Assembly (NCBI GenBank): GCA_000277445.1
Contig: AJWJ01000040.1
Location: 1 to 64,000, forward strand
Direction: 5' to 3'
DNA: 64,000 nucleotides
Source: Polysphondylium violaceum
Taxonomy: Eukaryota > Evosea > Eumycetozoa > Dictyosteliales > Dictyosteliaceae
In this document: piece after piece, positions 46,649 to 58,936 of the stretch
Layout: the number at the start of each line of letters is the position of its first letter
Position numbering within the stretch: the stretch's first letter is position 1
The notes under the pieces: generated by a model
What the model saw: only the letters and a program-made list of their open reading frames with translations
Told to the model about the DNA's origin: nothing
Database searches by the model: none
Made by a program: the position numbers and the translations under genes

Positions 46649-48104
46649 ATGTTGAATCATAAAAAGATAGTGGGAGGTGTTATTGGATATGTCAATGTTG
46701 TTGCCTGTCGTGGTGGGTATACAACATCAAGATATTATAGTTTTGCCAACAATAGAACTAAACAACAGTTGTATGCATTTGGATCAAACGAGAATTTAAA
46801 ACTCGGTGTACCAGGTATTGAAGATAGAAACGTTCCCACACAAATTACAAATTTAGATCCATTTATAAATATTAAATCATTTGGTAGCTCTTGGTTACAT
46901 TCCTATTTATTGTCAAAAGATGAAACTAATGACTCTACAAAAGTATATATGTGGGGAAACAATAGATCTGGTAATATGGGTCTACCTGCCGAATCTTATA
47001 AATATCCCGTACTTGTAGATATATTGAAAAATATTGCTAAAATATCAATTGGTAGATCATTTTCATTGGCGTTAACAAGTAAATATTCTTATCATCACTG
47101 TAAATAGTTTTAAATACAAAAGAGTAATATTAACTAAAACAACAACAATAGATGATGGTAAATTACTATCAATGGGTGAGAATAGTTTTGGTCAATTGGG
47201 TTTAGGTCATTCATTAAATACACCCACACCAACTTTAATTCAAGACTTGGCATCCCAAGAGATTGTTGACATCAGTACAGGTTTAGATCATTGTGTTGCT
47301 GTAACTAGTATGTATATGTTTGAGATACAAGTAGACAACATGTATATATAAAACAAATATTAATATATCTATATATATTAAATCATAGAAAGTGGACATG
47401 TATTTGCATGGGGATATAATTTAGAGGGACAATTGGGACAGAAAATAGTAGAGTATCAAACAACAACATCTACAGCCATTCCCGTCGATGAAAAAGAAGC
47501 ATTTTCAAATTTTGAACCAGACGTTGAATACAATACACCAACATTGGTGCCGGGATTAGAGTCTATTAAAATTGCCAAAGTATTTTGTGGATTTGACAAT
47601 ACATTGTTGTTGTCTGCCCGTGGAAATGTATATGGATTTGGTAGTAACGATGTCGGCTCTCTGGGCCTTGGAAGCGAGTTGAAGGGTCGTCTCATGAAAC
47701 CCACCAAAATACCAATGGGCAATGAAAAGGTGCAATCACTATCAAGCGGTCCCTCCCACACCATGTTTGTCACAAACCAAAACAACGTTTATGTGTGTGG
47801 ATGGGGCAGAGAGGGTAGATTGGGTTTGGGCGACAATACATCTGACAGAGACACTCCCACCCTTATCGAATACTTTAAAGAGAACAACATCAAGATTGTT
47901 AAAGTCGCTGCAGGCGGCTCTCACAGCTTGGCATTATCCCAAGACAACCAAGTCTACAGTTGGGGAAATGGAGCCAATGGTAAATTGGGTCACGGCAACG
48001 AAACCGAACAAAAGATTCCCAAACTCATAGAATCACTCAAAAATAAGAAGGCAATCGATATTGCCGCCGGTATAGATAGTAGTTTTGTGTTGGTTGAGAA
48101 TTAA
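46649..48104 (+). CDS. RCC1-repeat beta-propeller protein, possibly mitochondrial
   Basis: Three exons (46649-47078, 47152-47307, 47389-48104) give 433 residues. About seven RCC1 repeats are visible, with cores such as LYAFGSNENLKLG, VYMWGNNRSGNMG, LLSMGENSFGQLGLG, VFAWGYNLEGQLG, VYGFGSNDVGSLGLG, VYVCGWGREGRLGLG and VYSWGNGANGKLGHG. This makes a seven-bladed propeller and fills the whole protein. The first 35 residues are basic/hydroxylated without acidic residues, compatible with mitochondrial import, as in RCC1L/WBSCR16, a GTPase-linked mitoribosome factor. That assignment is inference; a nuclear Ran exchange role is less likely given the N terminus. Confidence 0.85.
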
Positions 48105-48181
48105 TAATAATAAATAGTAGTAGTAGGTAGTTTATTGTTGCTTTTGTTGTTATTCATTTACAAAGGTGGTTGGTGAGGTGA

Positions 48182-51100
48182 TTATTTATTTTGTTGTTGT
48201 AATTTCATTTCAATCAATTGTTGTCTTAGCGACTTGACTTCATCAATTAATAGTGATACGGTTTGGTTCATTTGCGAAGAGATGTTGTTGGAAATCTTCT
48301 TTTCAACATCTTCCAGAGACTTGTTGAATTGATCGGCGGTGGAGTTGTTACTCTTTTTGTCGTTTTCGATGCCTTGGAGCGACATGGACATTTCATAGGG
48401 GAAGAAATTAATGTAGCTACGATTGGTGATGCTGTCCAACACATAGATTTCCAATTCATTGAGTTGATTGAGTTGGCCATTAGAGACACGTTCTTTGAGA
48501 TAGGCAAAAAAGTACAAATAGTGCCATTTGTTGTGATCGTCTTCAATGTGTTTAAGGAAATCGATAGACTTCTTTTGGAATGTTTCTCTTTCAATGGAGC
48601 AAATAAAGCAAACATTGGATTTATATTCTTCGGTGGAGGCTCTTTGATCACGAAGTTGACCAAAAGTATCGACAATAATACCCAAAATAACATTCAACAA
48701 AATGATCGAGACAATGATATAGAAAACAAGATTATATGCAGTCCAGGCAACAGTGTGTCCTGTGCCAGTGTTGGTGTCGGGTTCGTAGCTATTGTACGAT
48801 ACAAACTGGACCAATTGTCCTTGAGTGGGTAGACCATAAAACAAGTTGCTGATAAAACATTGGAAGAGGGTCGTACAGAAATTGTTGCCATCCATGATAT
48901 ACTTTTCATTGAAAAACACATAGGAGAATATCGAGAGCAAATAGTTGGCCTGCAGAATAAAGATACCCATAACCAGCAATGTCTTTTTGTTGACTGATAG
49001 GGCACTAATGACAATACCCAAGGCTTTGGTGTGAAGACTAAATTGAAAGATATGGTAGGCAAAGAAGTAGGGCGAATAGGCAACACCAATGATTGAAAAT
49101 ACCACCGCAAATATATTATAAACGGATCGAAGATCGGTTAAAAGAAACTTGGCATTCAAGGGAATGAAACCGTATTTAAACTTTTGTCTCAAAGTGTCCA
49201 TTCTCTGGTCATTGGTTAAAAACATATAAGACTTTTCGCCTCCATGGAATTTCAAATACTTGACCCAATTCTGGTACAAAAGCACCGGACCATATCGTAA
49301 AAAGAATCCCGCACAAGCGATAATACAAGCAATGGTTTGGAGAATTGCCAAAGGAATGTATGCAGCATAGAAATTTGTCTTTCCAAAATCTTGTTTAAAT
49401 TCTTTGGGTAGAGTTGTTGAAAATATCAATAGCAATATATTGATTGCCAAAGCCAAAATAAATGATATAAATTTGAATTTCCTCATATGACTAACTAATA
49501 AATAGGATCTAAAATATATATATTGATGGCTGTTAATACATACAAAAAGGGTAGGCAAAGGAACCAATATAAAAATATACATACAAAGTTTGATTTTTTA
49601 AATGATGAAGATGTTCAAGTTCAATTAATTTATATTCTGACCAATCCATAAAGGCATCTATTTTTTCCGATGTCTTGTTCCAATTGATTTGATTGGAAAG
49701 AAAATGTTCTTCTAGATTTTCTTGAAGTTGATTCTCATCACTTTTAATTTTAGACGATTCTTTGTCTTCTAAAATGAGACGACGACTATAACTTGGAATG
49801 GGGAAGTAAATACGTTCAAGTTTATCACGACAAAACAATTCCACACGACCAATACGCGATTTGCAATGCTCACCACACTTTAATAGACACTCGACCAATT
49901 GTCTGTTTTGGGATTTATCGTTATCGGCCAATATTTTAATCAATCTAAACGACATGGATGCCAGTTTAATCAACTTTTCATTGATTTCACTACTACCAGA
50001 CTTTTGACTCATAATTTGAGTGTTGGCTTCAATTACTTTGTAGTCTAGCTCGGGGATGAGTTTGGATACTACACGAGGATCTTCTTTGTCTACAATGTGG
50101 AGAAGGAAATCAACGACCTCTATTTTCAACTCGATGTATTTGGCATCTTTGATATTGTTGGGATTGATGTCTTTGTGTTTTTTCAAAATGTTGGAAATGG
50201 CTTTGCATACCTGTACATTTGATATGGCGGCAAGTTGGTTGTCTGGTGTATTCTTTACAATCTCTTTCATGCAAGAAAAGAATCTGTGAGCCAAATCAAT
50301 AGAGTCAATGTCAATGTCGACAATAGTTTCTAAGATCTTTAAAAATTGACACATCTCTTTGAGAATGTCATAGGATTTGTAGTTATCTGGTTGAGATCTT
50401 ATATTCTTTTTGAATATATTGGCAGAACCTTGACAGAGGAGTTGCAACACTCTGAAAACATTTTTCAACAAAAGGAATTCCGTAGAGTATGGATTGACAG
50501 CGGTTTGATCGGCAATGTGTTGTTTTGAGGATCTAAAGTTAAAGTTGGCAGCGGCAGAGAAATTGGCACCAATAATTTTACCATTCTCTATACGAATACT
50601 ACGTTTTGTGTCTTTAAGGTTAATTTTGGCTCTTTCAATCATTGCAAATATGTCTCTAAAGAATTGAATGTCTGGCGACGAGGAAAAGTGGGATTGAATA
50701 TCATCCTTTACCTTGGAGTTGGGAATTGGGTTCACCAAGCTATCATTTTCTTCAAGCAAAGCCAAAAGCAATGAAAGTGATTCAAAAGCAATCTCTAAAT
50801 TCTTTGAGCTGAGCAAACCAATCGCGGCCGAATGACAATAGAGATCAGACATGAGGTTTTGAATGTCTCTCTTTCTAGCCAAATTGACAGACAGTAGGGA
50901 TGAGAGAATACGAATACAATTGATCTTCATCTCGTCATTGTCATAGAGTGAGTTTCTGAGTTGGAATACAAGGATCTCTAAAAAGTTTGTCGTTTTATCG
51001 GAATGAGAACTAGATAGACTGCCACTACTGATGGCGTGATGGGGATTTTGAGAGAGGTGGGGAATGGGAGGTGGTGAGGTGAGTGTTGAATAGCTGTTGA

Positions 51101-54100
51101 ATCTAGGACTACTCATGGGGATACGGCCTTGGAGAATTGGATCTTGGTCAGAGTGAATAGATACTGGTGAGGGTGGTTGTTTGTTGATCATCAATCCAGC
51201 ATTCACCAATTTGGCAATCTCTATGTATCCTCTCTTTTTAGACTCTTTGACATAGTTGTCTTCCTTGTTGCTATAGTCAAAGTAGAAACTAGTGGATGGT
51301 TTACTGAGCACTGCCATACCAACACCAGCATCAATCGTTTCTGCACGATGACGATGATAACGTGAACTTGAATCAAGACGTGCAATGACCTCTTCGCAAC
51401 CTTTGATCACATCAGATATGTTGAGAGACGAAACATTGGGTGCCATCATGGGCGACAAAGCAGATCTGTCCATCGCCTTTAAGCACTTGGTCAATGATGT
51501 GAATATTTGAATCTTTTCCTCAATCTCGAGTCCTTGGATAATTGGATGCAAGCCGCCGGCGCTGGAATCATCAGCAATTGATTTAAATTTAGGTGTGGCA
51601 AATGTAGTAAACGACAGCGATGGATCGACCCAATACAACTTCATCAAAGCAGCCATAATCTTGCTACTGTAGGTGAGATGGGTTTGAGTGGCTTTGTCAA
51701 AATAAAAGCATTGACTATAGAATCTCTCCAAAATGGAGGCCATGGGGAGAATGATGTTTCTTGCCATCATGACATAGTAAATCTCCGACATTTGTTTTCT
51801 GGCACTACAGGTGAAGAGATAGTTGAGTTGATTGGTGAACTGGTCAATGAGATTCCAAAGATTCTCGTTCAATTGCAAAGCTAAGAGATCACCTTTGAGT
51901 GTGTCGGAATTGAAAAACACTTCGTGAAGGAACGACAGATAGGCGCTCTTGAATCTAAACAAAAGATTGTTTTCCAAGTACTCTTTGGTATCGTGGATCA
52001 TGAGGGAGCTGTTGTCTTTGCCTTGGCCATCGGATCTAACGACAAGAATATCAAAGCAATCAGACATTGACAAAAACTCTCTGCAGATCACCTCTGTTGG
52101 TGTATTCTTTCCGTGGCTACATGACTTTAAGAGTAAAATCAGATCCAAATTGATAACAAACTCTTTGGGCAAAACCTCGACCGATGATGTAATGATCTGT
52201 TGTTTGGCCGAGGATCTCATGAGCTTGGGCGCAATTGAACTTCTTGAAGAGAGTGTATTTCCAAATGCTTGACTACTGTTTGTGTTGCTTGAAGGGGCAG
52301 TAGCGCCGCCACTTGTGACCAATGTGTTTGGATTGCCAGGAGCAAGACTGCTGTCGTCATATTGCAAGGCATGAACAAGGATCTCTTGGAGTGCCAAATG
52401 TAATTTATAGATTTTGGACGAGCTGGCTGAATAGTGTTTGGACAAATTAGAGCCTTTGGGCTCTTTCATCACCTCTTTGATCACATGGACGGGCACCAAG
52501 AGTTTGGTGATCTTGTCTTGGTACTCTTTGAGGAGATTGGTTACGGCCAATTGGTTTTCAATGACTGCGTCATCAGATGACACACCACCAGGCAACATGA
52601 TGGTGCTGAGCAACTTGAGGAACATGGGATCCAGGTTATCGGTGTTTTGGTTGATAATAAACTTGATGAGGATTTTGAGATATGGGGAGTTGCCAAACTT
52701 TACAGAGAGGGGCAAGTTGTTTTTAAAGACCTCCATGAGTGTTTCTACGGTGCCAAACACGTTTCCGTAACGGATAAGATGACCAATGAGAAACTCAATC
52801 TCGCCAAACAATATCACTTGATTCTCTTCGTTTTTGAGACAAAACACCTTGAGAAACTCGTAGCAACATCTAAAGATCTTGGCCACGTGGACAGACTCTG
52901 AGGCGGACGAGGTTGATTTAAAGATAGATCTTATGTTGTTGCTGTTGGGGTCGTCACCATCGACATCGAGGATCAGGTCATCTAACGAACAACCTATTTT
53001 CAATACACCGATAATGGTCTTGTAGACACCCATCACCCTGAGAAGCTTTTGATGCTTGACTCTTTTTTCCGTGTCCGAGTCGCTGCACATGTGGATGAAT
53101 CCCACAAGAATCTTGAGCACCTCTTCTGTTTTCTCGTCGGTGAGGGGATCCAAACAAGTCTTTGTGAGAAACTCCATCTTGGAGAGTGATTCTTGGTAGA
53201 TGGGGGTCAATTCCAGTGAGAGGACAAAGAGCTTTTGGATAGGCTTCCAGAGCATCGAGTAGATGGATCGGTACTTGTAGATTCTGTTGAGCAGACTCAA
53301 CGACAAGCTCGAGAGACCGTTGTTTTCGTGTTTGAGGAGTTTAAACAGTATCTGGCAGATAGAGAGCTCTTGTTGAAAGTCTTTTTGATGGTTGGATGCC
53401 AGTCGCTCCATGACCAATCCCTTTACACTCTCTGGATTTTGGAATGTGTTTTGGTCCAAGCTGTGAAAGTCGTCGAGAAACACCATCAACATGTTCTTTT
53501 TCTGGAGACTGAGCATCAGATGCAGGATCTTTATGATCTCGACTTTGATATTTACAAAGATGACAGAATCGTCTTCAAGCATTCTCGAACCACCCATGGT
53601 TCTGCCGAGGTCGGCCTCTTTGAATGTGTTGGTGGGACCCTCGTTTTCGATGGCCAAAATGGTCAAGAGTCTTGTCAAGACGACTCTCTCCTTCTTTTTA
53701 AAGAATCCAAACTTGAACGCATAGTTGACGGCCACCAATATCTTGTGAAAGAAGCCAAGTTGGGGGCGGTGGGCGTGGGGATACGAGGTGAATGAGGAAA
53801 AGTTTTCAGACTTAAGCAACAAGTTGATGAGAAGCTGTGAAATAGTGATTGGCTCGGGCACTGCGTGAGACTCTGAGTTGAGGAATGTGCTAAAGATATC
53901 AGATTCTTTAAACACCGATGTGGAGCTGTTGCTTGCATACTCTTTGGATCCAAATATGTTGTGAATGCTCGACGAGGAACTAATGCTGCCGCCGCCAATG
54001 TGGTGTGCATAGTGTGGACCAATGCTACCAACCAAAGACGAGTTTCTTTTCACCGAGCCTGAATGGGACCCACCAGAGGGAGGCAAAGCGGCACCGTTGG

Positions 54101-56925
54101 GCGATGCAGGTGATTGAATAGAGTCTGCCAAGGGATTGGACGGGATGGGTGAGGTGGCAGTGGAGGCAGCTAGAGTGCCCGCTGTAGAGGAGGCCACTAA
54201 CATATTACTTGCGCCGCCTTGATAATTGGGGCCTGTGTTCATAAAGCCTGGGGCGTTAGGCAAGATGGGTGAATTGGCATTGCTTGGACCAATTTGACCC
54301 GAGTTGGAGATTATTATGTTGCCGGAGCTTATTGTGTTGTAGCCCGACGACTTGCCAGTGGTGCCGGTGGTGCTGGCGTTGGAGGGAAGCGCGCTTTGTT
54401 GGAGTTGATGTTGCTGGATAAACTCTAGTGTTTTGGAACGATCGACAATATAGGGATTCCAAACGTAATTTATGTCGGCTGCATGGGTCTGGGGATAGCA
54501 ATCCATGTACACGTGGATCAGTATGTTTATATAACAGCCACGGAGGCCAAAGGGCAGAGTCTCGTCTTTGAGACACACCAAACACTCTTTATAGGGCGCA
54601 CGTTGGCCCGCCAACCGGATACCATTGTAATTTCTTCCCTTGGATATATTGGCATAGAGTGAAAGCGTCTGCTCAAAGTATTTGTGGGTCTTTTCGTCGA
54701 CAGAGAACACAAAATGCCCGATATCTTGCCAGGTGCCATTGGCCTTCTCCACCTCGATCGTTGAATTATTTACACGGGTTTTAAAGAGGAGCGAAGAGTT
54801 TTTCTCAAACAAGAGATTACAGAGAAACTGCTGATTCTTGACGATGGGCTTGCCAAAGCACAAACAAATCTCGCTAAGCAGCTCCATGAGCTTGGGATCT
54901 TTGGTACGTTTGATAATGTTGATAAACTCGAGCACTTTGTCCTCTGTCAATGCCTCCAACAAAATATTATTGTTTTTATAAATCTCCAACAAAATAGCGC
55001 CCAGTCCATACGAGACCACCTTTTCTCTGAGTGCCTCTGGGCCGGCGATCACATCGAGGTGCTCATTAATGATAATCCCATTCTTTATATTTGATTTTGC
55101 CATTTGCTTGAGCAGACGATAGATAAAAATAACAGTGATGCCGTCGAGTGGATCAAATATCTTTGAGAGAAACTCGAGGATCACTGGAAAATGGGATTTG
55201 TGGGACAAGAGCTTTTGGTGGTTCTTTATCGGTGTTCCCTCCCTCTCGAGGGGATCTTCTATCTCTGATTGAGTGCAAAACTTTATAAACTCGACAATGA
55301 TAAATTTAATCTCTTGGTTTGTAATTTTCTTGTAATTTTGTTGCTGTTGTACCTGACTATTGGGATTTAAATATTGTACACTGCTGTTATTGATTGACAG
55401 TCCCGGTGATGGAATAGGTAATTGGCTCTGAGACAAATATGCTTGAATCTTTTGGATTCTCTGTACGACAAAATTGTAGTCCTCCAACTGTGATTTGGGC
55501 ACCTGTTTTATTTGAAAATCGTCATTTTTGTAGTACTTTTTACTTCCAACCAACTATTGATTAAATGGATTAGTATCATATAATATCGTTGAATAGTCAA
55601 GTGTTATTAGTCATACATACATCACCATTGTGATGAAAAGTTTCATCAGACAAGAAATGCAAATAATGTTTTGATAATGTTTGAATTCTGACAAATGAGC
55701 CAAAGACAATGTCGTCAGAGGATGAATTCTTTTCTTTGCTGAGGAATTGAAATGTGGCGTTGGGGGAATACTTTTGGTCCTCGTCGACAACAATAAGCGA
55801 ACTTTCTTTGTGTTCGTCTAAAATCTCCTCAAGGGATAAATATTTTCTCGTGCCCACCAATCTGATCCAAAAACTTTGCCCATAGTGCACCTCGGTGCTT
55901 GGTTGAAGGAGGCTTTGTGGCGGGAGCTGTGTTTCTTTGCCATTGACCGCGGTGGTGGGGATGGCCGACGGATTGGCCGTACGACCTGTGACTGAGGGTG
56001 AATTGGGCACACTAGAGCTGGTGATTGCTCTGTTTTCCAGCTCAATTTCAAACAATGAATTTATGGAAGACGGTGTCTTGGTGCTGTAACTAAAGGTTGT
56101 TGTGTCGTCCTTGGACACCTTTACAAATCCACCTTCCCTATGAAACAAACGAAAGGGCTCGTTGGCCTTGACCACATTTTGACTCGACTTTCCGTCGACG
56201 TCTGATATACTGATTTTCCAAAATGTTCCACTCTCTGTCAAGCCTATGTCAAATAGACCCTGGTCATTGAAAAAGTTTGTCTCTTTTAAAAAGAGGCCGC
56301 TCTTTTCGTGACGAAGCAGGATCAAATCATCGTTAAACACCTTGCATCCGTCCAGACTGGCGAATCTTGGTGTGATTTTGAAATAACATTTCTGGTCACC
56401 GTCTTGACGGAAACCCACTATATTGTTGTTAGAGTCGTAGTTTTTGGCAAAGAGGAACTGGTTGGTGGGCGGATGAAACAGTTGAATGATTTGTCCATAC
56501 ACCAAGTCTCTGCCCTCCAATTGAATCAATGTCGACTCGTTATTTACATCCTCGAGGTCTTGGTATTCCTCCAATTGCTTTAATTCTAAATCTGTGACTT
56601 CAGCATTATTCACCTCAGTCATTGACATGGGTGCTCCATTGTTGTTGTTGTTATTGTTATTACTACTGCTGGCAAGATTACCACTACTATTGTCGCCTGT
56701 TTGCTGCTGTTGCTGGAGTAACTTTCTCTTTGCCTTTTTCTTGAATGCCTTTCTCGCTGTGTATTGAGTGAATGGGTATATCTTGAAAACACATTCTTTT
56801 GTCTTTGATGAATTCAACACGGCACTGTCATGTGCCTTGCTGAAATACCCATCTTCTTCCTCTTGTTCCGAGAAAAATGTCACTGAATCACCTGTTTTCA
56901 AAGATGACTTGATTGAATCCTCCAT
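48182..56925 (-). CDS. iplA: IP3-receptor-like calcium-release channel
   Basis: Three exons (56925-55621, 55553-49585, 49508-48182) encode 2866 residues in frame. Exon 1 covers the suppressor/beta-trefoil and MIR region (LEGRDLVYGQIIQLFHPPTNQ, EPFRLFHREGGFVKV, YGQSFWIRLVGTRKYLSLEEI). Exon 2 is the large helical armature with RIH-type segments. Exon 3 holds about six membrane segments, with the pore-lining helix ending in ILLNVILGIIVDTFGQLRDQ. It is followed by the zinc-binding linker Cys2725/Cys2728 (CFIC) with the later HIEDDHNKWHYL, both hallmarks of IP3 and ryanodine receptors. D. discoideum IplA is about 3180 residues and is needed for chemoattractant- and shear-evoked calcium responses. 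The filter region lacks the GGVGD of animal receptors. Its 3' end lies 77 bp from the convergent RCC1-repeat gene. Confidence 0.93.
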
Positions 56926-57981
56926 ATTTGATCTTGATGATGGTGATTACTATATATCTATATCTCTATCTATGCACACTATATCTTACAAGAGAGATCG
57001 CTACCCTCTATATATCTATATCTATCGATCTATCTATTATTACAATATATCTAATATTACTGTTACAGGGTATAAATCTGTGTGACTGATTTACTCTTTT
57101 GGCAATGGACCAACTCTATTATTATTCTATTACTATACAAAGTAATCTGCTGTATCTACTTTATTTCTATTTTCTGTCAAAAAAAAAAAAAGTTTACAAT
57201 TGAATAAAAAAAAAAAAAGATAAAATGGGATGGGCCTTGCAGGTCTGAAAATCACACACTAAAATGAAAATCGATTTCTATCCAAATAAATAAATAAAAA
57301 TAATGAATGTGATTAGGTTGAGTAGATTCTATTTTTAGAGGAGAAGAAGTTGTATCTTTTAAATTAGTTATTGCTATTATATTAAAATAAACTGGTTGTG
57401 TGTTGATGTCGTGAAGTGGGGGTGAGGGTGTGGGAATTTTGATGACTTGAAAGTGATCAAAACGATTTCTTTTTTTATATTTGTATGTGAATGTGTTCTT
57501 TGTTTCTTTGTTTCTTTGTTTGTTGTTTTAACAGAGGTCCTCTCCTTTAATCTTGAAAAAAATTACCTCCTTGTAAACGAAAGTAAACTAAAATAGGTGG
57601 GATTTTTTTTAAAACTAAAAAAAAAAAAGTACAAAAAAAAATCGTTGGCGGTCAAAAAAATCGTTAAAAAAAAAAAATTTGATCAAATGAAAAACCATAT
57701 TACCTCAAAGACATCCCCATTGTTTTGGTATTGTCTATTGGTAACAAATAAAAACAAAAACAACCATTTATCATGCATGGTGAGTTTCCTCACATAGATA
57801 ACATGTTGGGTTAGAATGAATCAATTGATCCTGTGACACTGATAACATCAAGAGTGTGTTGGATTCATTATTGATCGATTGATTCATTTTAACCAATCTG
57901 GGTATTCTATGTTGATTTAATTTGGTTTATTTAACAAAGTGTGTTATTTATTATTATATTATTGCTGTTGTTATGTTATTC
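56926..57981. other. Intergenic spacer upstream of iplA
   Basis: 1.06 kb between the iplA start and the rer1 stop, both minus strand. It starts with ATCT/TATC microsatellite DNA (56950-57040) and holds several A-runs around 57180-57220 and 57600-57680. No gene was recognised. Confidence 0.6.
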
Positions 57982-58936
57982 TTATTCTCTATTTGAGGTA
58001 TAAGTCTTTTTACCCATAGTGAATGGAATATATTTATATTTAATCATATGTCTAATTTGTTTCTTCATAGTGACATAAAAAATAACAATAAAGTAAATTA
58101 AAAGAATTGGCCAAAAAACTGGCAAATCGAGGAAAGGAATAAAGGTACAGAAAAGAGCTATAATGAGAGAATGGAGAATATTTTGCCTATAGATGATGAC
58201 GACGATGAATGAATGATCATTATAATATATAATGTTAGAATCAAAGAGATTATTTCTTATATAGATATATATGAATATAAAACATACCAAAATTTAAATT
58301 CAGGTAATTTACGGATAAATGGTTTAGCTTCATCATCGGTTGTTCTTGTGGTTGGTAGAGCAACACCATTGTCGTCTTCAAGTTCTGGATCCCATTTTGG
58401 TGATAAAAATGCAATTAAAAGAGTCAATAAATAGATACCCAATGCATAGGTAATGACATACCATCCACCGCTTGAGAATGAAACTCTAAGGATATAAAGT
58501 AAAAATAAGACTATATTGTGTATTGTGTATTTATGATAATGATTATTAATATATAAACTACAAATACTATAGTATTCTATCCTCTGTTATCTTGTTGTTG
58601 TTGTTGTTGTTGTTGCATTTGCTTTGGTGTATCAGCTATATGTGTCTATCGTTCACTATTACTAATTCTATATTTGATTATCTGTCTATGTGTCTGTGTC
58701 TGATATCTGTTTCGTCTAACCTGTATCTATCTGATGTACCTGTACAAATAACAACAGCAACAACAACAATAAGTAGAGTAATAATAAATCAAACACATAC
58801 ATCCAACAAAAGCCCATCTTTGTGGAAGGAATGTAATTGTTTTTTCAATAAGATTTTGATATTTTCTTAAAATTTGAGTTTTAAGAGTAACAAAGTTATT
58901 GGGAGGTGGTGCTCCTTCGTATATAGTGGTAGGCAT
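57982..58936 (-). CDS. rer1: RER1, Golgi-to-ER retrieval receptor
   Basis: Three exons (58936-58801, 58510-58288, 58186-57982) give 187 residues (human 196). The first intron is 290 nt; the acceptor at 58511 was chosen because it restores the first membrane helix ([10 protein letters not shown]) before [13 protein letters not shown]. Four hydrophobic segments in two hairpins are present. Conserved blocks are [43 protein letters not shown] and [24 protein letters not shown]1 sits in early Golgi membranes and returns ER proteins and unassembled subunits by COPI vesicles. The C-terminal tail is short. Confidence 0.93.

Noticed and set aside
51177-54031. Plus-strand open frames inside iplA and similar antisense frames in other long exons
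   Set aside because: They overlap clearly coding exons, lack domain signatures and have compositions expected of shadow frames.
58738-58760. Micro-exon in the rer1 first intron flanked by TACAG and AGGTTAG
   Set aside because: It is in phase but would place polar residues inside the first membrane helix; the acceptor at 58511 gives a proper hydrophobic helix instead.
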